From positions 2,722 through 11,581 of the forward strand of contig JAHEDB010000031.1 in assembly GCA_024641465.1 (NCBI GenBank): a stretch of 8,860 nt of DNA. Direction: 5' to 3'. This document shows positions 1 to 6,096 of the stretch, in pieces. The notes under the pieces are model-generated. The model saw nothing but the letters and a program-made list of their open reading frames with translations. It was not told the DNA's origin and ran no database searches. Origin of the DNA: Chromatiales bacterium (GTDB taxonomy: Bacteria; Pseudomonadota; Gammaproteobacteria; UBA6429; Thiohalophilaceae). Positions within the stretch are counted from its first letter, which is position 1. Every line of letters begins with the position of its first letter. The position numbers and the translations under genes are program-made.

Positions 1-2
1 CC

Positions 3-503
3 CCAAGCAAAAATAGTTTTCTGCTGTTAAGTCTGCTCTGCCTGCCCGGCGCGACGCATGCCCTGAGCAGTGACCGCGAGCAACCGATCTTCATCGAGGC
101 CGACGAGGTGGAGATCGACAAGCTGAAGGGTTTCAGCCGTTACGAGGGAAACGTCAAGCTGGTGCAGGGCAGCCTGGTTATCCGCGGTGAGATCATCCTG
201 CTCTATCACAAAGATGGACTTGTCGATAAGGTGGTCATCGATGGCGAACCGGCCAGCTTTCAGCAGATGCCCGACAAGGGTGATGCGACCATCCTCTCCC
301 AGGCCCACAAGATGGAATATTTTGCCAAACAATCCCGCCTGTTTTTATTTGACGCCGCGAAGGTAACTCAGGGTAACAACAGTCTGACCGGCGAGAAGAT
401 CGAATACGATATCGTCAATAGCACCGTGATTGCCAATAAGGGCGTCGACGGGGGTGGCCGAGTCAATGCCGTACTGGAAGAAAAACCAAACAAGACGCCA
501 TGA
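3..503 (+). CDS. lptA: LptA, periplasmic lipopolysaccharide bridge protein (5' end outside window)
   Basis: LptA is the periplasmic beta-jellyroll protein that forms the bridge carrying lipopolysaccharide from the LptBFGC complex to LptDE in the outer membrane. The frame is open from base 3, and its first residues read as the hydrophobic core and end of a signal peptide (FLLLSLLCLPGATHA, likely cleavage after ATHA). The mature start (QPIFIEADEVEID) matches the family, as does the following YEGNVKLVQGSL stretch, and the C-terminus has the usual GRVNAVLEE segment. The GTG at 108 lies inside the mature domain and is not the start; the true start is left of the window. About 166 residues are visible, so only a few N-terminal residues are missing. 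The stop overlaps the lptB start (ATGA), indicating co-translation. Family assignment is secure. Confidence 0.93.
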   Translation, partial: PSKNSFLLLSLLCLPGATHALSSDREQPIFIEADEVEIDKLKGFSRYEGNVKLVQGSLVIRGEIILLYHKDGLVDKVVIDGEPASFQQMPDKGDATILSQAHKMEYFAKQSRLFLFDAAKVTQGNNSLTGEKIEYDIVNSTVIANKGVDGGGRVNAVLEEKPNKTP

Positions 504-1225
504 GTAAATTAGAGGCCAGACAGATCATCAAACGTTACCGTGGCCGCGATGTGGTCAAGGGCGTCTCGGTTGAAGTCAACAGCGGTGAGGTCGTCGGACT
601 GCTGGGCCCCAACGGTGCGGGTAAAACCACCTCTTTCTATATGATCGTCGGTCTGGTAGCGGCAGACGATGGCCTGATCATGCTGGATGATAAAGACATT
701 ACCGAGTTACCCATGCATGCCCGCGCCCAGTATGGCATCGGCTACCTGCCACAGGAGGCCTCGGTGTTCCGCAAGCTCTCGGTCACCGATAATATCCTTG
801 CGATTCTACAGACCCGCAAAGACCTCAACACCACTCAACAGGGACATGCCCTGGAGGAACTGCTCGAGGAATTACACATCGGTCATATCCGCGCCAATAT
901 GGGTATGAGCCTGTCGGGGGGTGAACGCCGTCGTGTCGAGATCGCCCGCGCCCTGGCGACCAATCCACGCTTTATCCTGCTGGACGAACCCTTTGCCGGG
1001 GTCGATCCGATTTCCGTGCTGGACATCCAGAGCATCATCAAACACCTGCAAGAGCGGGAGATTGGTGTACTGATTACCGATCACAACGTACGTGAGACCC
1101 TCGGAATTTGTGACCGGGGTTATATTATGAATAGCGGTGAGGTCATCGCCCAGGGCAAACCCGAAGCACTACTCCAGGATAAGCAGGTTCGCAAGGTCTA
1201 TTTGGGCGAACATTTCCGATTATAA
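500..1225 (+). CDS. lptB: LptB, ATPase of the lipopolysaccharide export ABC transporter
   Basis: Cytoplasmic ATPase that, as a dimer with LptFG, powers extraction of lipopolysaccharide from the inner membrane. At 241 residues it has the same length as E. coli LptB. Visible motifs are Walker A GPNGAGKTT (36-44), Q-loop Gln85 in YLPQEAS, ABC signature LSGGERRR (138-145), Walker B ILLDEP with catalytic Glu163, and switch His195 in ITDHNVRET. The ATG overlaps the lptA stop by four bases and has no clear Shine-Dalgarno sequence, so translation is probably coupled to lptA. It is distinguished from general amino-acid ABC ATPases by its closeness to the Lpt subfamily (QEASVFRKLSVTDN and the C-terminal VRKVYLGEHF) and by the lptA-lptB-rpoN order. 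Confidence 0.97.
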   Translation: MSKLEARQIIKRYRGRDVVKGVSVEVNSGEVVGLLGPNGAGKTTSFYMIVGLVAADDGLIMLDDKDITELPMHARAQYGIGYLPQEASVFRKLSVTDNILAILQTRKDLNTTQQGHALEELLEELHIGHIRANMGMSLSGGERRRVEIARALATNPRFILLDEPFAGVDPISVLDIQSIIKHLQEREIGVLITDHNVRETLGICDRGYIMNSGEVIAQGKPEALLQDKQVRKVYLGEHFRL

Positions 1226-1302
1226 TCCTCCCCTGAACGGGCAAATACGCTAAAATAAAACCATACCGGCGAGCAAACAGAGTCCGGTCGAATAGTTTAC
1301 TT
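1226..1302 (+). promoter_or_regulatory. lptB-rpoN gap; possible weak rpoN promoter and leader hairpin
   Basis: This 77-base gap is the largest in the window. A perfect TATAAT sits across the lptB stop codon (1221-1226) and a TAAAAT lies at 1251-1256, but neither has a recognisable -35 element at normal spacing. Five bases pair in the leader (ACCGG 1265-1269 with CCGGT 1284-1288, 14-base loop), ending about 14 bases before the rpoN ATG. There is no run of T after it, so it is not a terminator. No good Shine-Dalgarno precedes rpoN. A separate rpoN promoter is possible but not demonstrated by the sequence. Confidence 0.25.
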
Positions 1303-2760
1303 ATGAAGCAAGCATTACACCTTCGCCTTGGCCAGCATCTGACCATGACCCCGCAACTGCAGCAGGCTATCAAACTGTTGCAGCTGTCTACGCTCGAGCT
1401 ACAAACCGAGATCCAGGAAGCCCTCGACTCCAACATGATGCTCGAAGTCGTCGATGAAGGTGATGACAACCCGTCCAAAAAAACCGAGACCGTCGAAGAT
1501 AGCAGCTTCAGCAGCCCGTCCGATGATGACAGTCTGATCATGCAGCAGGAAAATATTCCCAATGAGCTGCCCGTCGACAGTGCCTGGGACGATATCTATG
1601 ATGCCGCCCCGCAACAATCCACTGCCAATCGTGAATTTGATAACCGCGAATACGATATCCCGGAATCTTCCGGCGAGTCCCTGCACGATCACCTGATCTG
1701 GCAAATGGAATTGACCCCCTTTAGTGATACCGATCGCATCATCGCCGAAACCATTATCGATTCCATCAATGATGACGGCTACCTTGATATCAGCATCGAG
1801 GAAGTGCTGCAGAGCCTGCCCGATGATATGGATATCGAGCTTGATGAGGTCGAAGCCGTCCTGCATCGCATCCAGTATTTTGACCCCGTCGGTGTCGCGG
1901 CCCGTGACCTGCGCGAAACCCTCAGCATCCAGCTCAAGCACCTGCCGATTGAATCCCCCTGGCAGGAAAAGGCCCAGGAACTGGTGGACAAACACTTCGA
2001 TCTGCTGGCCAACCGTGACTATACCCAGCTGACACGCCGTCTGGCGATCACCGAAGACGAACTGAAAGAAGTTATTCAGCTTATTCAATCACTGCAACCC
2101 CGACCGGGCAGCCAGATAACGGCCAGCAAGGCGGAATATATCGTACCGGATGTGACAGTCAAAAAGGTCAAGAACCGCTGGGTGGTAGAACTCAATGCCG
2201 ATGCGGCGCCAAAACTGCGGGTCAACAACCACTACGCCAGTCTGATCAAGGAAGTCAACAGCAGTGCCGACTCGACCTATATGAAGAACCAGTTGCAAGA
2301 GGCCCGCTGGTTTATCAAGAGCCTGATCAGTCGTAATGAAACCCTGCTCAAGGTCGCCACCTGTATCGTTGAACGACAGCAGGGATTCCTGGAGTACGGT
2401 GAAGAGGCCATGAAGGCCCTGGTCCTGCATGATGTGGCAGAAGAAGTCGAAATGCACGAATCCACCATCTCGCGCGTGACCACCAAGAAATACATGTATA
2501 CACCGCGTGGCATCTTTGAACTGAAATACTTTTTCTCCAGCCACGTCACCACCGCTACCGGCGGCGAATGTTCGGCCACCGCTATTCGCGCCCTCATCAA
2601 GAAGCTGGTCGCTGCGGAAAAACCCAACAAACCCTTAAGCGACAGCAAACTCGCCAGTATCCTCGAGGAACAGGGCATCAATGTCGCACGCCGCACCGTT
2701 GCCAAGTACCGCGAGGCAATGGGCATTCCCCCTTCCAATGAACGAAAACGCCTGACCTAG
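1303..2760 (+). CDS. rpoN: RNA polymerase sigma-54 factor (RpoN)
   Basis: Alternative sigma factor that directs RNA polymerase to -24/-12 promoters and needs AAA+ activators for open-complex formation. The 485-residue length is typical. Region I is the Gln/Leu-rich start (LTMTPQLQQAIKLLQLST, about 13-30), which contacts activators. Region II is the acidic, low-complexity stretch at about 50-125. Core-binding helices follow at about 125-265. The helix-turn-helix lies at about 373-400 (VEMHESTISRVTTKKY), followed by PRGIFELKYFFS, and the RpoN box ARRTVAKYRE is intact at 462-471, reading the -24 element. Region I reads SNMMLE at 43-48 where most homologues I know have SNP(L/M)LE. The start aligns with the family N-terminus even though no good Shine-Dalgarno precedes it. 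It lies upstream of hpf and ptsN, as in many gammaproteobacteria. Confidence 0.98.
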   Translation: MKQALHLRLGQHLTMTPQLQQAIKLLQLSTLELQTEIQEALDSNMMLEVVDEGDDNPSKKTETVEDSSFSSPSDDDSLIMQQENIPNELPVDSAWDDIYDAAPQQSTANREFDNREYDIPESSGESLHDHLIWQMELTPFSDTDRIIAETIIDSINDDGYLDISIEEVLQSLPDDMDIELDEVEAVLHRIQYFDPVGVAARDLRETLSIQLKHLPIESPWQEKAQELVDKHFDLLANRDYTQLTRRLAITEDELKEVIQLIQSLQPRPGSQITASKAEYIVPDVTVKKVKNRWVVELNADAAPKLRVNNHYASLIKEVNSSADSTYMKNQLQEARWFIKSLISRNETLLKVATCIVERQQGFLEYGEEAMKALVLHDVAEEVEMHESTISRVTTKKYMYTPRGIFELKYFFSSHVTTATGGECSATAIRALIKKLVAAEKPNKPLSDSKLASILEEQGINVARRTVAKYREAMGIPPSNERKRLT

Positions 2761-2770
2761 CGAATTAATA

Positions 2771-2777
2771 AAAGGAG
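2771..2777 (+). promoter_or_regulatory. strong ribosome binding site of hpf
   Basis: AAAGGAG lies six bases before the hpf ATG, in the 23-base gap after rpoN. It is the best Shine-Dalgarno in the window, which fits the need for many copies of a ribosome-binding protein from an operon that also makes low-abundance regulators. Confidence 0.75.
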
Positions 2778-2783
2778 CCACCA

Positions 2784-3110
2784 ATGCAACTAACTGTATC
2801 CGGACACCACGTTGATCTGACCGAAGCCATGCAAAACTATGTTGAAAACAAAATGGAAAGACTTGAACGCCATTTTGACCAGGTGACCACCGTCAACGTA
2901 ATTCTCACTGTTGAAAAAATGCGCCAGAAGGCCGAGGCCACCATCCATATCACGGGGACCGATGTGTTTGCCAATGCGGAAGATGAAAACATGTACGCCG
3001 CCATTGACATGCTGGTTGACAAACTCGACCGGCAAATCAAGAAACACAAGGAAAAACGTGCTGATCACCACCGGGCCGAAGGCGCCGAGAAAAAACACCT
3101 GGCCGAATAA
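2784..3110 (+). CDS. hpf: Short-form ribosome hibernation promoting factor (HPF)
   Basis: Small protein that binds the 30S decoding region in stationary phase or starvation and promotes 70S inactivation and 100S dimer formation. The 108 residues match the short HPF/YfiA family: MQLTVSGHHVDLTEAMQNYV at the start, KMERLERHFDQV, the ATIHITG strand, and the conserved EDENMYAAIDMLVDKLDRQIKKHKEK helix (about 72-91). It lacks the extra dimerisation domain of long HPFs. Compared with the roughly 95-residue E. coli HPF it has a charged tail (RADHHRAEGAEKKHLAE), which is not unusual. Its own strong Shine-Dalgarno allows higher translation than its neighbours. It could equally be labelled RaiA family; the position between rpoN and ptsN favours HPF. 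Confidence 0.95.
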   Translation: MQLTVSGHHVDLTEAMQNYVENKMERLERHFDQVTTVNVILTVEKMRQKAEATIHITGTDVFANAEDENMYAAIDMLVDKLDRQIKKHKEKRADHHRAEGAEKKHLAE

Positions 3111-3126
3111 CTGTTGAAAAGACCCC

Positions 3127-3579
3127 ATGCAATTATCTGAACTCCTTACAACAGAACGTGTTGCCTGTAACCTCCAGGCCCTGAGTAAAAAAAGGGCTCT
3201 GGAGGAAGTCAGCGTACTCATAGCAAGTGGTGAGCCAAAGGTCACCACCAATGAAGTGTTCGACAGCCTGCTGGCCAGGGAACGACTGGGGGGTACCGGT
3301 ATCGGCCATGGCGTGGCGATTCCACACGGCCGCCTGAAAAATATCAGCCAGGCGATCGGCGCCTTCATTAAACTACAGGATGCGGTCGACTTTGACGCCA
3401 TCGATAACCAGCGGGTCGACCTGGTGTTTGCCCTGCTCGTGCCGGAAGATTCCACCGCCGAACATTTACAGATCCTGGCAAAGATCGCCGCCATGTTTAA
3501 TGATGAACAGACTCGTGACAAACTCCGCCAGGCCGGTTCGGCGGGTGAACTCTACCAGTTAATCACTGAACACCAATAA
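3127..3579 (+). CDS. ptsN: PTS EIIA-Ntr regulatory protein (PtsN)
   Basis: Regulatory phosphocarrier of the nitrogen-related PTS. In studied proteobacteria its phosphorylation state controls potassium transport, stress responses and carbon/nitrogen balance by protein-protein contact; it does not transport sugar. At 150 residues it is a single PTS_EIIA type-2 domain. The phosphorylated histidine is His67 within GTGIGHGVAIPHGRL, and the FDAIDNQRVDLVFALLVPEDS stretch (about 89-109) is the usual family core. The start gives an N-terminus about six residues shorter than E. coli EIIA-Ntr; only a weak GAAAAGA precedes it, 16 bases after hpf. The phosphate donor is expected to be the HPr encoded downstream, since no separate NPr or GAF-containing EI-Ntr is present in this window. 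Confidence 0.96.
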   Translation: MQLSELLTTERVACNLQALSKKRALEEVSVLIASGEPKVTTNEVFDSLLARERLGGTGIGHGVAIPHGRLKNISQAIGAFIKLQDAVDFDAIDNQRVDLVFALLVPEDSTAEHLQILAKIAAMFNDEQTRDKLRQAGSAGELYQLITEHQ

Positions 3580-3592
3580 CCAATCCCCACCA

Positions 3593-4537
3593 ATGGACCA
3601 CAGTGTCTCCATCCAGCAGCTCTTTGCGCTTCATAGCAAACAACTGGAGCTGCAATGGATTAGTGGTGAGGAGCACCTGGTCAATATCACCCCGGACAAG
3701 GATGATACCCAGGACTACCCCATAGTTGGCTACTTCAGCACGATTCATCCCAACCAGATCCAGGTCATAGGACTAAAGGAACTGGATTATTTCAAAAGCC
3801 TGCCTGATGCTGCCGTTAACAATATCCTCAGCAGCATAGGCGATATCCGACAACCGGTCTTCATTGTCGCGATGCAGGCCCGCTTACCTGACAGCATTTT
3901 GAAATATACCGTAGAAAAAAATATCCCGGTGCTGATTTCCGCCTTGTCGGGCCGCAAACTGATTGAATATCTGCGCTATTATCTTTCCCAGTTAATATCA
4001 GAAAAGACCATCCGGCATGGCGTGTTTATGGAAGTGATGGGCATTGGGCTGTTGATCTCTGGACCCAGTGGCATCGGTAAAAGCGAACTGGCACTGGAAC
4101 TGCTGAGCCGCGGCCACCGCCTGGTCGCCGATGACGCCCCGGAATTTACCCGTACCGGCCCGGACGTCCTGCACGGTACCTGCCCGGACACCCTGCATGG
4201 TTTCATCGAAGTCAGGGGACTGGGGGTGCTGAATGTCCGGGCCATGTTTGGTGAAACCGCCGTCATCCATACCAAGCGTCTGCGTCTGGTGATCAACATG
4301 GAATTGTTTTCCGAGGATGCACACCAGACACTAAATCGGCTTGACACTACCGAGCATTATGAGAATATTCTCGATGTGGATATTCCGCTACTCAATATCC
4401 CGGTTGCCCCCGGCCGCAACATGGCCGTCATCGTCGAGGCGGCGGTACGCAATCACGTTCTGCGGCAGAGCGGCTATAATGCAACGAAGGATTTTATCCA
4501 GCGGCAACAACAAACCATCAACAAAAACAAAACATGA
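3593..4537 (+). CDS. hprK: HPr kinase/phosphorylase (HprK)
   Basis: Bifunctional enzyme that phosphorylates HPr on Ser46 with ATP or pyrophosphate and removes that phosphate by phosphorolysis. The 314 residues contain the N-terminal domain (about 1-130) and the kinase domain. Visible are His142 in RHGVFMEV, Walker A GPSGIGKS (157-164), the Asp pair in LVADD (180-181), the HprK signature IEVRGLGVLNVRAMFG (about 205-220, Glu206 and Arg208), and the conserved PVAPGRNMAVIVEAAVRN (270-287). All expected catalytic residues appear present, so it should be active. It starts 13 bases after ptsN without a Shine-Dalgarno and overlaps rapZ by four bases. HprK is absent from enteric bacteria but found in several proteobacterial groups with incomplete PTS sets; the Ser46-type HPr downstream supports a working pair. 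Confidence 0.96.
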   Translation: MDHSVSIQQLFALHSKQLELQWISGEEHLVNITPDKDDTQDYPIVGYFSTIHPNQIQVIGLKELDYFKSLPDAAVNNILSSIGDIRQPVFIVAMQARLPDSILKYTVEKNIPVLISALSGRKLIEYLRYYLSQLISEKTIRHGVFMEVMGIGLLISGPSGIGKSELALELLSRGHRLVADDAPEFTRTGPDVLHGTCPDTLHGFIEVRGLGVLNVRAMFGETAVIHTKRLRLVINMELFSEDAHQTLNRLDTTEHYENILDVDIPLLNIPVAPGRNMAVIVEAAVRNHVLRQSGYNATKDFIQRQQQTINKNKT

Positions 4538-5391
4538 GACTTGTCATCATCAGCGGTATGTCCGGCTCCGGTAAATCGGTGGCCCTGCACGCCCTTGAAG
4601 ACCTGGATTTTTATTGTATCGACAACCTGCCAATTGGCATGTTGCCGGCCTTTTCCGTACAGATCCTCAGCAAACCGGACAGCCCCTATAATGATTTTGC
4701 GGTTGGTATCGATGTGCGCAACCTATCCGGTGATTTGACGATATTTCCCGAACTACTGGAGCAAATGCGCAGTAATAGTCTCAAGTGTGATGTCATCTTC
4801 CTCGACGCCGACGACACCACACTGATCAAGCGCTTCAGCGAAACCCGCCGCAAACACCCCCTGACGGATTCAGATGTCCCCCTCAGCGAGGCAATCTTTG
4901 AAGAGCGCAGCATGCTCGAACCCATTTCATCCTGTGCCGACCTGGTATTTGACACCAGTAAGACAACCGTGCACAAATTGCGGCATCTGATCCAGGACCG
5001 CATCCTTGGCTCATCGGATAACCAGCTGTCTGTGCAGTTTGAATCCTTCGGTTTCAAGCACAGCACACCGGTGGATGCCAATTTTGTATTTGATATTCGC
5101 TGTATCCCCAATCCTCACTGGGTACCGGAACTACGCAACCTGACCGGCAAGGATCAGGCGGTAATCGATTATCTGGAGAAATACGATGAAGTCCAGAAAA
5201 TGTATACCGACCTGAAAAATTTTCTGACCGAATGGATTCCGTCATTTGCGGCGGAGAATCGCAGCTATCTGACCATCGCCATCGGCTGCACCGGTGGCCA
5301 GCACCGTTCAGTCTATATGGCGGAAAAACTCGCCGCCCACTTTCGAAAAACCAGCACCAATGTGCTGACCCGCCACCGGGAGCTGCAATGA
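4534..5391 (+). CDS. rapZ: RapZ-family nucleotide-binding protein (YvcJ/YhbJ), lacking the basic tail
   Basis: RapZ proteins bind nucleotides and, in E. coli, act as a glucosamine-6-phosphate sensor and adaptor that delivers the sRNA GlmZ to RNase E. The 285 residues show Walker A GMSGSGKS (8-15), the DLDFYCIDNLP motif, a Walker B-like DVIFLDADD (86-94), GFKHSTPVDANFVFDIRC (173-190), NPHWVPELRNLTG (193-205) and the C-terminal pocket CTGGQHRSVYMAEKL (252-266). The protein ends at RHRELQ, without the Lys/Arg-rich last residues that E. coli RapZ uses to bind RNA. The ATG overlaps the hprK stop and the stop overlaps the EIIA start (both ATGA), so all three are co-translated. Family call is certain; an sRNA role in this organism is doubtful. 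Confidence 0.96.
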   Translation: MRLVIISGMSGSGKSVALHALEDLDFYCIDNLPIGMLPAFSVQILSKPDSPYNDFAVGIDVRNLSGDLTIFPELLEQMRSNSLKCDVIFLDADDTTLIKRFSETRRKHPLTDSDVPLSEAIFEERSMLEPISSCADLVFDTSKTTVHKLRHLIQDRILGSSDNQLSVQFESFGFKHSTPVDANFVFDIRCIPNPHWVPELRNLTGKDQAVIDYLEKYDEVQKMYTDLKNFLTEWIPSFAAENRSYLTIAIGCTGGQHRSVYMAEKLAAHFRKTSTNVLTRHRELQ

Positions 5392-5780
5392 GTGTCGGGG
5401 TCCTGATCATCACCCACAGCAACATTGGCCTATCCTTGTATGACGCGGCTACCTCGGTCATGGGCAGCTGTCCTCTGCCAACCCAGGTGATGCCGGTCTC
5501 GATGGATAGCGATCCAGAACTGATGGTGTCCAAAGCCAGACAGTTGCTCACCGATCTGGATCAGGGTCAGGGGGTCCTGGTATTGACCGACATGTACGGC
5601 TCCACGCCGAGTAATATCGCCTGCAAACTCAGCAACGGCCGGGTCAATGTCGTGGCGGGTATCAATCTACCCATGCTAATCAGGGTCATGAACTATCCGA
5701 ACCTGGATCTGCAACAACTTGCCAACAAGGCCGTCACTGGCGGCCATGAAGGCGTTATTCCCTGTCAGCACAAACACTAA
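5388..5780 (+). CDS. PTS EIIA of the mannose (Man) family, stand-alone
   Basis: A soluble EIIA domain that takes phosphate from HPr. The 130 residues match the N-terminal IIA half of E. coli ManX: the phosphorylated His10 in GVLIITHSNIG, and the active-site loop VLTDMYGSTPSNIA with Asp68 (about 65-78), followed by VVAGINLPMLIRV. No EIIB, EIIC or EIID follows, so it is unlikely to serve mannose uptake; stand-alone proteins of this kind in proteobacteria are thought to be regulatory. The frame is open upstream to 5232, but that part lies inside rapZ. The ATG at 5388 is preferred because GGGAG lies five bases before it, it overlaps the rapZ stop (ATGA), and it gives the family N-terminus. I give no symbol because usage (manX, ptsL and others) is inconsistent. 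Confidence 0.93.
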   Translation: MSVGVLIITHSNIGLSLYDAATSVMGSCPLPTQVMPVSMDSDPELMVSKARQLLTDLDQGQGVLVLTDMYGSTPSNIACKLSNGRVNVVAGINLPMLIRVMNYPNLDLQQLANKAVTGGHEGVIPCQHKH

Positions 5781-5782
5781 CC

Positions 5783-6052
5783 ATGATAAAACAACAAGTA
5801 AAGATCATTAACAAACTCGGCCTGCACGCCCGGGCTGCCGCCAAGCTGGTAACCACGGCATCGCGTTTTAAATCCGATATCCAGGTGGCGCTCAATGGCA
5901 AGCAGATCAACGGCAAAAGTATCATGGGGGTCATGATGCTGGCCGCAGCCCAGGGCTTTACTATCGAACTTATAATTTCAGGCAGTGATGAACAGCAGGC
6001 CGCTGAGGCCCTGTTGAATTTAATCAATACGCGCTTTGGTGAAGAACAGTAG
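5783..6052 (+). CDS. ptsH: HPr phosphocarrier protein with both His15 and Ser46 sites
   Basis: Small phosphocarrier that passes phosphate from EI to EIIA proteins. In the 89 residues, His15 lies in NKLGLHARAA, the EI-dependent site. Ser46 lies in NGKSIMGVMML, matching the HprK target region of Gram-positive and HprK-bearing proteobacterial HPr rather than the corresponding part of E. coli NPr. The C-terminal helix (DEQQAAEALLNLINTRF) is normal. It begins two bases after the EIIA stop with no visible Shine-Dalgarno, so it probably depends on translation of the gene before it. As the only HPr-like protein here, it is the likely donor for both EIIA-Ntr and the Man-type EIIA, and the substrate of HprK. 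It is sometimes labelled npr by position in this operon, but the Ser46 region favours HPr. Confidence 0.95.
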   Translation: MIKQQVKIINKLGLHARAAAKLVTTASRFKSDIQVALNGKQINGKSIMGVMMLAAAQGFTIELIISGSDEQQAAEALLNLINTRFGEEQ

Positions 6053-6096
6053 TTTGAACTAGACATTGTTTTGCACCAGGCCGCCGGGGACCATTA

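Noticed and set aside
108..110. GTG as the start of lptA
   Set aside because: The frame is open to base 3 and encodes a signal peptide end and the conserved QPIFIEAD segment upstream of this codon; the real start is outside the window.
1399..2088. Long open frame on the minus strand across rpoN
   Set aside because: It is antisense to a certain gene; its predicted product has no recognisable family, and it follows the codon pattern of rpoN read backwards. The same applies to the minus-strand frame at 2790-3521 and others.
4157..4204. 24-base imperfect tandem repeat in hprK, giving GPDVLHGT then CPDTLHGF
   Set aside because: 18 of 24 bases match, so it looks like a duplication, but other HprK proteins have a segment of the same length here (a PDTLEG..CPPLL-type stretch before EVRGLG). 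No residues are added, so it is a chance resemblance of adjoining family positions.
5232..5387. N-terminal extension of the Man-type EIIA
   Set aside because: This stretch encodes the conserved end of RapZ in another frame; the EIIA family N-terminus with His10 fits the ATG at 5388, which has a Shine-Dalgarno.
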